From: Methanoculleus sp. UBA77
GTDB taxonomy: Archaea > Halobacteriota > Methanomicrobia > Methanomicrobiales > Methanoculleaceae
Assembly (NCBI GenBank): GCA_002499455.1
Contig: DALN01000035.1
Span: 7,175-18,590 of the forward strand
Reading direction: 5' to 3'
DNA length: 11,416 bases
Below are positions 1 to 7,145 of the stretch, one piece after another (positions within the stretch are counted from its first letter, which is position 1; each line of letters starts with the position of its first letter). Below the pieces are notes generated by a model. The model did no database searches. It was given only the letters and a program-made list of their open reading frames with translations, and was not told where the DNA came from. The position numbers and the translations under genes were made by a program.

Positions 1-29
1 ACGATCTGCCCGCCCCCTTCGAGGTGTGA
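1..29 (+). CDS. possible 3' end of an unidentified convergent gene
   Basis: One forward frame is open from the window edge to a TGA at 27-29 and reads DLPAPFEV before the stop. Seven of its eight codons end in G or C, as in the confident genes here. If real, the gene converges on prs with a 4-nt gap between the two stop codons. Eight codons are too few to name a product, and chance cannot be excluded. The opposite strand shows no start codon in this stretch. Confidence 0.3.
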
Positions 30-33
30 CCCG

Positions 34-891
34 TCAATGGTGAGCATCGTCCCTGATCGCGGTGGCGATAGCGTTCGCGGCGGATATGAAGCTTGAGGCG
101 TTCTCGTAGGTGTCGCTGGAGACGACCGAGGAGACCCCTGCCGCCCGCAGGCGCGTGTAGGCGCCGCTCGTGAGCACCCCGTGGACGCAGGCAGCGTGGA
201 TGGACGTGGCCCCCTGCTCGCGGAGCATGCAGGCGGCGGTCGCGAGGGTCCCGCCGGTGGAGATGATATCGTCGACGATCACGACATCCCGGCCTTCGGC
301 ATCGATGGACTTCGGGGCGATCCGGACCTCTTCGCCCGAGAGCCGGGTCTTCTCGAGATGATCGCAGTCCCACCCGCCGACCGCGGCGACATCGGCGGCA
401 AACGCGACCGCGCCCTCGTCGGGAGCGAGGATCAGGGGATTCTTCAGGCGCAGGTCGCCGACGTAGCCGCCGATCGCCGGGGCGATGGTGACGTTCTTTG
501 CCGGGACCGCGAAGAAGTCCAGGATGGCAGGGTCGTGGATGTTGACGATATAGACCCGCTCGACGCCGGTCGAGAGCGCCCGTGCGACCGCCCTGGCGCT
601 GATCGGTTCGCCGGAGTGGATGCGCCTGTCCTGCCGGGAGTAGCCGAGGTAGGGGACCACGAGGGTGATCCTGGATTGGTCGGCGGCATCGATCGCGAGA
701 AGGGTCTGGACAAGCATGTCGTTATCAACAATGCTGCTGACGATCAGGGTTTCGTCGTCCAGATCCCCGCATTTGAGGTACATCTCACCGTCGGGAAACC
801 GGTTGAATTTTGTCTCAACCAGGAGGATCCCCATCTTTTCGGCAATGCGGGCTGCTAGGACCTGGGAGCGTTCGGTACTGACTATTCTCAT
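34..891 (-). CDS. prs: ribose-phosphate diphosphokinase (PRPP synthetase)
   Basis: Makes phosphoribosyl pyrophosphate from ribose 5-phosphate and ATP, the cytosolic precursor for purines, pyrimidines, histidine and tryptophan. The 285-residue protein carries the family motifs in order: RFPDGE (31-36) and YLGYSRQDRR (81-90) of the ATP site, the metal-binding NIHDP (117-121), the pyrophosphate loop LAPDEG (155-160), the catalytic-loop KTR (181-183), and the PRPP-binding loop VVIVDDIISTGGT (203-215). Bacterial enzymes run to about 315 residues; this shorter length suits archaeal forms. The ATG at 891 is preceded on the minus strand by AGGTG (900-896) with 4 nt spacing, and the protein begins directly with the first beta strand (MRIVST). 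It is divergent from lonB and appears to share its TATA element. All key residues are intact. Confidence 0.96.
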   Translation of the reverse strand: MRIVSTERSQVLAARIAEKMGILLVETKFNRFPDGEMYLKCGDLDDETLIVSSIVDNDMLVQTLLAIDAADQSRITLVVPYLGYSRQDRRIHSGEPISARAVARALSTGVERVYIVNIHDPAILDFFAVPAKNVTIAPAIGGYVGDLRLKNPLILAPDEGAVAFAADVAAVGGWDCDHLEKTRLSGEEVRIAPKSIDAEGRDVVIVDDIISTGGTLATAACMLREQGATSIHAACVHGVLTSGAYTRLRAAGVSSVVSSDTYENASSFISAANAIATAIRDDAHH

Positions 892-930
892 AGGACACCT
901 TTGCTGGAAAGTATTTGAACGAGCATGAAT

Positions 931-942
931 AAATTATATAAG
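931..942. promoter_or_regulatory. shared TATA element of divergent prs and lonB
   Basis: The only strongly AT-rich run in the 81-bp gap between the start codons contains the perfect palindrome TTATATAA at 934-941. Read rightward it predicts transcription near 960-963 for lonB; read leftward, near 912 for prs, leaving about 20 nt of leader with the AGGTG ribosome site. An 8-nt inverted repeat, CTTTGCTG (899-906) and CAGCAAAG (951-958), flanks it. On each coding strand this gives CAGCAAAG just before the Shine-Dalgarno-like sequence. Promoter use is inferred from spacing. Confidence 0.6.
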
Positions 943-972
943 TACCAGTGCAGCAAAGAGGTAAACTCGACG

Positions 973-2916
973 ATGGATTCAACGACTCCAACAGAAATTC
1001 CGAAGATTGAGCTCACCCATGACGAGCTGACGGAGATCGATGACTTTGCCGGCCTTGAGCTGAGCGCATCGTCCGATATCGATGTCCCGCCGAACCTGAT
1101 TGACCAGGTTATCGGCCAGGAACACGCCGTCGAGGTGATCCGGAAGGCTGCGGTCCAGCGCAGGCACGTGATGATGATCGGCACGCCGGGGACCGGCAAA
1201 TCGATGCTGGCAAAGGCGATGGCCGAGCTCCTCCCCAAAGAGGATCTGCAGGATATTCTGGTCTACCCGAACCCCGAAGACAACAATAACCCTATCATCA
1301 GAACAGTGCCCGCGAGCCGCGGCAAACAGATCGTGAACGCCCATAAGGTGGAGGCACGAAAGAAGGTCCAGATGCGGAGCACGCTGATCATGCTCCTCAT
1401 CATCGGTATCATCGGCTACGCGATCATCACCTACCAGTGGCTCATGGGCATCATCGCCGCCGCATTCGTCTTCATGGCGCTGAAATACTCGATGCCCCGC
1501 GAGGAGGCGATGGTCCCGAAGCTCCTGATCTCCCATGAGCCCAACACCCCCGCGCCCTTTGTCGACGCGACCGGCTCGCATGCCGGTGCCCTTCTCGGCG
1601 ACGTCAGGCACGACCCCTTCCAGAGCGGCGGCCTCGAGACCCCGTCCCACGACCGCGTCGAGGGCGGGGCCATTCACCGGGCGCACGGGGGCGTGCTCTT
1701 CATCGATGAGATCAACACCCTCACCCCCCACTCCCAGCAGAACCTGCTGACCGCGCTCCAGGAGGGGGTCTTCCCGATCACCGGCCAGAGCGAGCGCTCG
1801 AGCGGTGCGATGGTCCGGACGGAGCCGGTCCCCTGCCGGTTCGTCATGATCGCGGCAGGCAACCTCGACGCCATCCAGGGTATGCACCCGGCGCTCCGAT
1901 CCCGTATCCGGGGCTACGGCTACGAGGTCTACATGCGGGAGACGATGGAGGACACCCCGGAGAACCGGAAGAAGTTCCTCCGGTTCATCGCCCAGGAGGT
2001 CAAGAACGACGGGAAGATCCCCCACTTCAACCGCGACGCGATGCTCGAGGTCATCCGCGAGGCCCGGCGCCGCTCGAACCGGAAGGGTCACCTGACCCTG
2101 AAGCTCCGTGACATGGGCGGGCTCATCCGGGTTGCGGGCGACCTCGCACGGCAGGAGGGCGCGGAGTTCACCGACGTGAAGCACGTCCTCGCCGCAAAGG
2201 CGGCCGCCCGCTCGATCGAGGACCAGATCTCCGACGAGTACATACGCCGGAGCCGCGACTACGACATCACCGTCGTCGAGGGCACCCGGGTCGGCCGGGT
2301 GAACGGGCTTGCGGTGATGGGGAGCGACTCGGGCTCCGTCCTCCCGGTGATGGCCGAGGTGACGCCGAGCCAGGGGGCGAACGGTTCGGTCATCGCGACC
2401 GGTCTCTTAAAGGAGATCGCCCAGGAATCGATCAAGAACGTCAGCGCCCTGATCAAGAAGTTCACGGGGAAGGACATCCGGAACATGGATATCCATATCC
2501 AGTTCATCGGCACCTACAGCGGCGTCGAGGGCGACTCCGCCTCCGTGACGGTGGCGACGGCGGTGATCAGCGCCATCGAGAACATCCCGGTGCGCCAGGA
2601 CGTCGCGATGACCGGGTCCCTCTCGGTCCGGGGTGACGTCCTCCCCATAGGCGGGGTCACCTACAAGATCGAGGCGGCGGCAAAAGCCGGTATCAAGAAG
2701 GTGATCATACCGCGGTCGAACCTGGACGATGTCCTGATCGAGGATCGCTACCGCGAGATGGTCGAGGTGGTCCCGGTCGACCACATCGAGGAGGTCCTCC
2801 AGAACGCGCTCGTGCCCGAGAACCGCGAAGGGTTCCTCTCGAAGCTCCGGAAGATGGCGGTCAACCCGACCACCATCTTCGATCCGAATGCAAACGTCGG
2901 GCGCTCGATAGTCTGA
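973..2916 (+). CDS. lonB: archaeal membrane-bound ATP-dependent Lon protease (LonB)
   Basis: An AAA+ serine protease that degrades misfolded and regulatory proteins at the cytoplasmic face of the membrane. In the 647-residue protein, Walker A is GTPGTGKS (70-77), followed by the archaeal LonB membrane insertion, a hydrophobic stretch at about 138-170 between Walker A and Walker B. Walker B is VLFIDE (241-246). The C-terminal peptidase domain has the catalytic Ser in EGDSAS (S522) and the Lys in GGVTYKIEAA (K565), 43 residues apart as in Lon. The bacterial-type long N-terminal domain is absent, as expected for LonB. An in-frame ATG at 925 was rejected because it lies upstream of the predicted TATA box; ATG 973 has AGAGGT at 957-962. 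If transcription starts near 960, the leader is very short. First gene of a cluster with tldD, tldE and a bofA-like gene. Confidence 0.96.
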   Translation: MDSTTPTEIPKIELTHDELTEIDDFAGLELSASSDIDVPPNLIDQVIGQEHAVEVIRKAAVQRRHVMMIGTPGTGKSMLAKAMAELLPKEDLQDILVYPNPEDNNNPIIRTVPASRGKQIVNAHKVEARKKVQMRSTLIMLLIIGIIGYAIITYQWLMGIIAAAFVFMALKYSMPREEAMVPKLLISHEPNTPAPFVDATGSHAGALLGDVRHDPFQSGGLETPSHDRVEGGAIHRAHGGVLFIDEINTLTPHSQQNLLTALQEGVFPITGQSERSSGAMVRTEPVPCRFVMIAAGNLDAIQGMHPALRSRIRGYGYEVYMRETMEDTPENRKKFLRFIAQEVKNDGKIPHFNRDAMLEVIREARRRSNRKGHLTLKLRDMGGLIRVAGDLARQEGAEFTDVKHVLAAKAAARSIEDQISDEYIRRSRDYDITVVEGTRVGRVNGLAVMGSDSGSVLPVMAEVTPSQGANGSVIATGLLKEIAQESIKNVSALIKKFTGKDIRNMDIHIQFIGTYSGVEGDSASVTVATAVISAIENIPVRQDVAMTGSLSVRGDVLPIGGVTYKIEAAAKAGIKKVIIPRSNLDDVLIEDRYREMVEVVPVDHIEEVLQNALVPENREGFLSKLRKMAVNPTTIFDPNANVGRSIV

Positions 2917-2922
2917 TGCCTT

Positions 2923-4254
2923 ATGGCTGCTGATGTGCGATACTACGACATCAGGTGCGTAAGGGGCGAGGTCACTCTGGTCGATATCGACAACGGAGTG
3001 GTCGAGTCCGCAGGCACCTCATTTTTTGATAAAGCTGTGATACGGGTGCTCGGGCCGAAAGGCTGGGGCTTTCTCACCCGCGACCACGTCGATATCGACT
3101 CGAAGCGAGAACTAAACGCCCTGGTCGAGGAGGCGGCACGCCTCGCGGCCGTGACGGCGGACGAGATCGACCTTGCCGACGTCCCCCGTGGCGTGCTTCC
3201 CGTCCCGCCCCTCAAGGAGGACCCGCGGGATATCGATCTCGAGGAGAAGACCCGGCTGCTTGCCGGTATCGAGGAAGCGGCCCGCATCGAGGGTGTTGCA
3301 AACACCCGGGCCCGCTACACCGAGGGGATCGACGCGGTCCGGTACCTGGACTCGAGCGGGAACGAGTACTCCTACGAGGCCGTCCGGTCGGGTTTCTCGG
3401 TCCTCGCGATAGCCTCACGGAACGGCGTGATGCAGATGGGGAGCGAGCGCGACCATACCACCACCGGCTTTAACCTCCGCGGCAAGCAGGACCTCGGCAG
3501 GAAGGCGGGCGAGGTCGCGGTCTCGCTGCTCGACGCGAAGATCCCGAAGGGCGGAGCTCGGCGGGCCATCCTCGACCCGGAGCTCGCTGGCGTCTTCACC
3601 CACGAGGCGGTCGGCCACGCGAGCGAGGGCGACCTCGTCCGCGAGGGCGCATCGGTCCTCGGCGGGAAGATCGGTGAAGCGATCGGGTGTCCGGGGCTCG
3701 TCATCGTCGACGACCCGACGCTCCACGAGTTCGGGTTCATGCCCGTCGATGCCGAGGGCGTCGCCGTCGAGCGTACGGAGATCATCTGCGACGGGATCCT
3801 CAGATCGTACATCCATAACCGCGAGACCCTTGCGGCGGTCGGGAACGGGATCGCCGGCCACGCCCGCGCCGAGCACGGGGCGCCGCCGATCGTCCGGATG
3901 AGCAACACCTTCATCGAGAACGGCGACGCCACCTACGACGAGATCCTCGCCGAGTGCCGGGACGGCATCCTCCTGATCGGGTCCCGGGGCGGCCAGGTCG
4001 ACCCGGGGCGGGGGGTCTTTCAGTTCAACGCGGAGTACGGCTACCTGATCGAGGGCGGCGAGACGACCGATATGGTCAGGGACGTCTCGCTCTCGGGCGA
4101 GATCCTCTCGACGCTTCACAACATCGCGCTCATCGGGAACGACCGGAAGATGAGCCCGGGCTACTGCGGGAAGGGCGGGCAGAGCGTGCCGGTGAGCGAC
4201 GGCGCGCCGCATCTCCTGCTCGAGAACGCAACCATCGGGGGGCGGGGCGAATGA
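2923..4254 (+). CDS. tldD: TldD family metalloprotease, catalytic subunit
   Basis: TldD is the zinc-metalloprotease subunit of the TldD/TldE heterodimer. In E. coli the complex matures microcin B17 and degrades the antitoxin CcdA; the archaeal substrate is not known. The 443-residue protein has the HExxxH signature HEAVGH (H227, E228, H231), followed by a conserved SEGD. The family C-terminal block GYCGKGGQSVPVSDGAPHLL (413-432) supplies Cys415, at the position of a conserved TldD metal-site cysteine. The N-terminal half (1-200) matches the TldD/PmbA substrate-binding domain in character. ATG 2923 is 6 nt after the lonB stop. There is no clear Shine-Dalgarno sequence, so translation may rely on coupling to lonB. 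The stop overlaps the tldE start as ATGA. Confidence 0.95.
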   Translation: MAADVRYYDIRCVRGEVTLVDIDNGVVESAGTSFFDKAVIRVLGPKGWGFLTRDHVDIDSKRELNALVEEAARLAAVTADEIDLADVPRGVLPVPPLKEDPRDIDLEEKTRLLAGIEEAARIEGVANTRARYTEGIDAVRYLDSSGNEYSYEAVRSGFSVLAIASRNGVMQMGSERDHTTTGFNLRGKQDLGRKAGEVAVSLLDAKIPKGGARRAILDPELAGVFTHEAVGHASEGDLVREGASVLGGKIGEAIGCPGLVIVDDPTLHEFGFMPVDAEGVAVERTEIICDGILRSYIHNRETLAAVGNGIAGHARAEHGAPPIVRMSNTFIENGDATYDEILAECRDGILLIGSRGGQVDPGRGVFQFNAEYGYLIEGGETTDMVRDVSLSGEILSTLHNIALIGNDRKMSPGYCGKGGQSVPVSDGAPHLLLENATIGGRGE

Positions 4255-5543
4255 ACGGCGAAGATCTGATCGAGCGGGTCCTCCGGGAAGGCACTAGACA
4301 GGCCGACGAGGTCGAGGTCTTTTACTACCGGGGGGAGAGCATCGCTACCGAGATCAAGAAGGGGATCCTCGGCACCGCCGAGGAGTCAGAGGCCTGGAGC
4401 ATGGCCATCCGGACCGTCAACGACGGGCGGATCGGCTTTTCGTCCACGGGCGATCCCGACCGGTGGAAGGAGTGCCTGGACGCCGCGCTCGCGAGCGGCC
4501 GCCTCGCCACCCCGCAGCAGTGGGGCGGGTTCCCGAAACCCGCCGAACTCGCGGGCACCGCCTCCGCGGCGGACCGGGACCTCGTCGTCGCGGTCGAGGA
4601 CGCGGCGGGGATGGTCGAGGACCTCCTTGCGGGTGCCGCGGAGCACCCGGTGGAGGTCGTCGGCGGGGGCGCAAACCTCGCCCGGGCCTACATGATGGTC
4701 GCGAACTCGACCGGCACCCTCTACGGCATGGACCGGACGGCGGCATCGGTCTCGCTCGAGACGATCCGCGAGCAGTCGACGGGCTACGAGTTCGACGCCT
4801 CCCCGTTCCGCGCCGAGCTCGATCCCCGGTCGGTCGGGGAGCAGGCCGCGTTCCTTGCAGCCCGCTCGCTCGGCGGCAAGGAGATCGAGACCGGGCGTTA
4901 CGATATCGTCCTCTCCCCGATCGCGGCCGCGAGCATCATCGGCCAGGTCCTCCTCCCGGCCCTCTCCGGCCGGAACGTGAAGGCCGGCCGCTCCTCCCTG
5001 GCCGATAAGGTCGGCGAGCAGGTCCTCGACGAGTCGCTCTCCGTCTACGACGACCCGTTCGCCCCCGGCCTCGGCAGCGCGGCCTTCGACGCCGAGGGCG
5101 TCCCCACCCGCCGCCTGGCCTTCATCGAGCAGGGGGTCCTCCGGCAGTTCGCCTACGACCTCAAGACCGGCTATCGCTACGGCGAGGCGAGCACGGGAAG
5201 CGCCGTCCGCTCCGGCGGCGAGCCGCCCGGCATCGGGTTCCACAACCTCTTCCTCGACGGACCGCGGATGAAGGAGCCCGGCGACGAGCGGGCGGTCTGG
5301 ATCCACGATGTCGTGGGGGCCCACACCGCAAACCCGTTCTCCGGCGACTTCTCGGTCGAGATCTCGAACCCCTTCTGGATCGAGGGGGGGGACCTCACCG
5401 AACCCATCCGTACGGCAATGTTTGCCGGGAACGTCTTTGAGATGCTCCGGGAGGTCGGAGGGCTCGGAAAAGATGCAAGACGTGTCGGACGGCTGACGAT
5501 TCCATCAATACGGTTAAATAACCAGCAGATCATTGGTAAATGA
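4251..5543 (+). CDS. tldE: TldE/PmbA family protein, partner of TldD
   Basis: The non-metal-binding partner subunit of the TldD/TldE protease. The 430-residue protein has the same overall fold signature as TldD but no HExxxH, as expected for TldE. Recognisable family segments are the strand SEAWSMAIRTVNDGRIGFSS (46-65), the central LSPIAAASIIGQVLLPALSG (221-240), and the C-terminal run NPFSGDFSVEISNPFWIEGG (361-380) ending in TIPSIRLNNQQIIGK. The frame is open for 99 codons further upstream, but that stretch overlaps tldD. ATG 4251 gives the ATGA overlap typical of coupled subunits, with a G-rich stretch just before it, and an N-terminus that matches TldE. Adjacent, coupled TldD and TldE genes support equimolar synthesis. 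Confidence 0.94.
   Translation: MNGEDLIERVLREGTRQADEVEVFYYRGESIATEIKKGILGTAEESEAWSMAIRTVNDGRIGFSSTGDPDRWKECLDAALASGRLATPQQWGGFPKPAELAGTASAADRDLVVAVEDAAGMVEDLLAGAAEHPVEVVGGGANLARAYMMVANSTGTLYGMDRTAASVSLETIREQSTGYEFDASPFRAELDPRSVGEQAAFLAARSLGGKEIETGRYDIVLSPIAAASIIGQVLLPALSGRNVKAGRSSLADKVGEQVLDESLSVYDDPFAPGLGSAAFDAEGVPTRRLAFIEQGVLRQFAYDLKTGYRYGEASTGSAVRSGGEPPGIGFHNLFLDGPRMKEPGDERAVWIHDVVGAHTANPFSGDFSVEISNPFWIEGGDLTEPIRTAMFAGNVFEMLREVGGLGKDARRVGRLTIPSIRLNNQQIIGK
5514..5521 (+). promoter_or_regulatory. possible internal TATA box for the bofA-like gene
   Basis: TTAAATAA lies inside the last codons of tldE, within the palindrome GGTTAAATAACC (5512-5523). Its centre is about 26 nt before the ATG at 5544, the spacing expected for a leaderless archaeal transcript. 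There is no good Shine-Dalgarno sequence before the bofA-like gene. The same bases encode LNN of TldE, so the match could be chance. Confidence 0.3.
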
Positions 5544-5807
5544 ATGATGGAAGAGATCCTTGCCATCCTTCTTGCCGTAGCGATAGCCGCGGCGCTCTAT
5601 TACCTCATGAAGAAGGCGTTGACGCTCGTCATCAACGCTGTCGCCGGGCTCATCACGCTCTGGCTCCTGAACTACTTCGACATCCTCAGCTGGTTTGGGG
5701 CACCCGACATCCAGATCAACCTGGTGACGATCCTCATCTGCGCCCTCGGCGGGCTCCCCGGCGCCCTGGTCCTGGTGCTGCTGCACCTCGTCGGGATTGC
5801 GATCTGA
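5544..5807 (+). CDS. BofA-family small integral membrane protein
   Basis: An 87-residue, almost wholly hydrophobic protein with three apolar segments (about 4-20, 25-43 and 59-83). The pattern INAVAGLITLWLLN (30-43) followed by INLVTILICALGGLPGALVLVLL (58-80) matches the BofA family. In Bacillus, BofA holds the intramembrane protease SpoIVFB inactive during pro-sigma-K processing. Archaea lack that pathway, and the role of archaeal members is unknown. It starts directly after the tldE stop (TGA then ATG, 0 nt), and ATG 5547 is an equally possible start. Following a membrane Lon and TldD/TldE, it may act on protease activity or membrane proteostasis; that is inference from context only. Confidence 0.8.
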   Translation: MMEEILAILLAVAIAAALYYLMKKALTLVINAVAGLITLWLLNYFDILSWFGAPDIQINLVTILICALGGLPGALVLVLLHLVGIAI

Positions 5808-5824
5808 AGGGGCGGTTCCGGGAT

Positions 5825-5858
5825 TCCCCCGGCCGGTGGGGAGGCCGGGTCCGGGGGA
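5825..5858 (+). terminator. strong GC hairpin after the bofA-like gene
   Basis: Beginning 18 nt after the stop codon, TCCCCCGG (5825-5832) pairs with CCGGGGGA (5851-5858), and CCGG (5833-5836) pairs with CCGG (5845-5848). This makes a 12-bp stem with a 2-nt bulge and an 8-nt loop. No T-run follows, and archaeal termination usually depends on one, so it may instead stabilise the 3' end of the lonB-tldD-tldE-bofA mRNA. Confidence 0.4.
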
Positions 5859-6027
5859 TATCCGGAGTTCGAACACTTGAGAGGTGCAATATACAAGCAT
5901 CCGGAGTCTCTGATGTTCGGAGGGGTTCGGATAACAGTGGACAGAGAGGGGCACCGCTCCTTTGTGGATAACTCACCTGAAGGAACTTGAGTTTCCCCCG
6001 ATCACATCCCTGGCACGGATTCCGAGG
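5859..6027. other. intergenic stretch without a credible gene
   Basis: Open frames on both strands here are short, lack ribosome sites and resemble no family. Visible features are minor: a 9-nt direct repeat ATCCGGAGT at 5860-5868 and 5899-5907, and a weak inverted repeat AACTCA (5970-5975) with TGAGTT (5988-5993) enclosing CCTGAAGG. I see no tRNA, CRISPR or transposase remnant. GTTCGAAC at 5867-5874 resembles a tRNA T-loop, but no cloverleaf surrounds it. Confidence 0.5.
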
Positions 6028-6260
6028 GGATATCGCCATGTACTGCCCCCGCCCCCCCGGGGCGGGGAACGACTGCCGGAACGGCAGGAGTTTGAGCACC
6101 GTTAGGTGCGGAGGAGGAGGCCGAAGGCCGGGCGGGGTGGGGGAAACATTCTCGCATTATTGTGGAGACAGGGGAGGGGGGAGACCCCCCTCGCACCTAA
6201 CGGTGCTCAAGCTCGCTTCGCTCGCACTCCCCGTCAGCCCCTCCCCCCGTGGCGATATCC
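6028..6260. repeat. nested inverted-repeat element (REP/MITE-like)
   Basis: The outer arms are exact: GGATATCGCCA (6028-6038) and TGGCGATATCC (6250-6260). A second perfect pair of 19 nt lies within, TTGAGCACCGTTAGGTGCG (6092-6110) and its reverse complement at 6192-6210; each arm is itself a hairpin (GCACC, 4-nt loop, GGTGC). Further perfect hairpins are CCCCGCCCC/GGGGCGGGG (6047-6067, CCC loop), CTGCCG/CGGCAG (6073-6087, GAA loop), GGCC/GGCC (6119-6129, GAA loop) and GAGGGGGG/CCCCCCTC (6174-6192, AGA loop). No coding sequence is inside. Packing this many hairpins into 230 bp is unlikely by chance and suggests a non-autonomous mobile or dispersed repeat. No convincing target-site duplication is seen. 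Confidence 0.65.
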
Positions 6261-6435
6261 ACCACGGTCCACTGTATGGGGCTTTCCGGCGCTTCGGTTT
6301 TACCTTTGCTATGATGGATAAACGAAGCTATTCGGCTGTCCAGCAATGGACCAAAATTTGAGACTTGGCCGGCCCGCTCCCATGATGCACCCCCGGTCGA
6401 AACCCTTATCTCTTCTCCATAACTCTTCAGGAACC
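6261..6435. other. intergenic stretch upstream of the ferric-reductase-like gene
   Basis: The first bases close one more stem, CCGTGG (6247-6252) with CCACGG (6262-6267). GGTCCA (6266-6271) and TGGACC (6348-6353) form a distant inverted repeat. An in-frame ATG at 6346 could extend the next gene by 30 codons, but those residues are not membrane-like and lie upstream of the predicted promoter. No other gene is supported. Confidence 0.45.
6402..6411 (+). promoter_or_regulatory. possible TATA box of the ferric-reductase-like gene
   Basis: ACCCTTATCT contains a TATA-like CTTATC (6405-6410) centred about 28 nt before ATG 6436, which would give a leaderless or nearly leaderless mRNA. AGGA at 6429-6432 is too close (3 nt) to be a good ribosome site. 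The match to the archaeal consensus is modest. Confidence 0.35.
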
Positions 6436-7062
6436 ATGACTCTCCCCCGGGCCGGCATGCTCGCTGCCGCCGTCATCCTGGCCCTCTACGCGATCGTCGC
6501 CGCGGTGGTATTGACCACGCCCCACGAGGACCCGTTCCGCGTCATAGCCCGCCTTCTCGCCCTGTGGGGGTTCCTATCTCTCGGCATCGCGGTCATCCTG
6601 ACGCCGTTCCTCCGCGAGATCATGAAGGTCTTCGGCAAACCGTTCCTTCAGGTGCATCACACCTTCGCCGCCGTCGGCCTCCTCCTCCCCACGCTGCACC
6701 CCGTGACCCTCGCCATAGCGTCGATGAATCCCGCCCTCTTCATCCCGGTCGTCTCCTCCTGGGAGCGGTTCTGGCTGAACGCGGGCCGGCCCGCCCTCTA
6801 CCTCCTCTACATCGCCTTCGCCGCCGTGCTGCTCCGGAAGTACATCCCGAAGTACTGGCGGTGGGTGCACGGCCTGATGTACGTCGTCCTCCTCTTTGCC
6901 GTCGTGCACGGGAACCTGATCGGGACCGACTTCGAGAACCCGGTCATATGGGTGCTCTTCAACACGCTCTTCGCCCTCGCCGTCGCGGCGTTCTTCCTCA
7001 AGCGGTGGCAGAGGATGCAGAAGAAGAAGGGGGCCGGACGGGGCCGTGGCGCACGGGGGTGA
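6436..7062 (+). CDS. ferric-reductase-like heme-binding membrane protein
   Basis: A 208-residue integral membrane protein with about six hydrophobic helices: 8-27, 38-57, 72-93, 118-133, 144-160 and 168-187. Two helices carry histidine pairs spaced by 13: H75 (in VHH) with H88 (LHP), and H145 (VHG) with H158 (VHG). This bis-histidine pattern is that of the ferric reductase/NADPH oxidase/YedZ (MsrQ) membrane domain, which holds two stacked b-type hemes. No FAD or NAD(P)H domain follows; the chain ends in a basic Lys/Arg/Gly tail (195-208), so electrons must come from another protein. No partner is adjacent, and the substrate (iron, oxidised methionine or other) cannot be told. ATG 6436 was chosen over ATG 6346 because it begins right before helix 1 and fits the promoter spacing. 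Confidence 0.85.
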   Translation: MTLPRAGMLAAAVILALYAIVAAVVLTTPHEDPFRVIARLLALWGFLSLGIAVILTPFLREIMKVFGKPFLQVHHTFAAVGLLLPTLHPVTLAIASMNPALFIPVVSSWERFWLNAGRPALYLLYIAFAAVLLRKYIPKYWRWVHGLMYVVLLFAVVHGNLIGTDFENPVIWVLFNTLFALAVAAFFLKRWQRMQKKKGAGRGRGARG

Positions 7063-7074
7063 CTGCTGGCACTC

Positions 7075-7145
7075 CGCTTCTGCGAAGCGTCGCCATCGAA
7101 AATTGCTGCGCAATTTTCTCGAGCTCCGCCTGCCCCAAAGGGGCA
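7075..7145. terminator. three tandem hairpins in a convergent gap, likely bidirectional terminator
   Basis: Three perfect stems lie in series between two convergent genes: CGCTTC-TGC-GAAGCG (7075-7089), GAAAATTGC-TGC-GCAATTTTC (7098-7118) and TGCCCC-AAA-GGGGCA (7131-7145). The middle stem is 9 bp and supplies a T-run on both strands, so it could end transcription from either side. The first two share a TGC loop, which hints at a repeat family rather than a plain terminator. The remaining bases of the gap hold no gene. Confidence 0.5.

Noticed and set aside
925..972. 16-codon upstream extension of lonB from ATG 925
   Set aside because: This ATG lies upstream of the predicted TATA box and would not be in the mRNA.
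979..2184. 401-codon open frame on the minus strand
   Set aside because: It is antisense to lonB, whose motifs are unmistakable. The translation has the His/Asp/Glu/Arg-rich bias of a high-GC shadow frame and matches no family.
3954..4250. 99-codon upstream extension of tldE
   Set aside because: It overlaps tldD in another frame and the residues are Arg/Gly/Pro-rich shadow sequence. ATG 4251 gives the expected coupled start.
5860..5885. tRNA-like T-loop (GTTCGAAC)
   Set aside because: No matching T-stem, anticodon arm or acceptor stem could be found around it.
6130..6181. possible G-quadruplex from G-runs
   Set aside because: Only three runs (GGG, GGGG, GGGGG) are close together; the next are about 27 nt away, and the later run is better explained by its GAGGGGGG/CCCCCCTC hairpin.
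5987..6361. open frames through the inverted-repeat region on the plus strand
   Set aside because: They run through the palindromes, are Gly/Arg/Pro-rich and lack a ribosome site or family resemblance.
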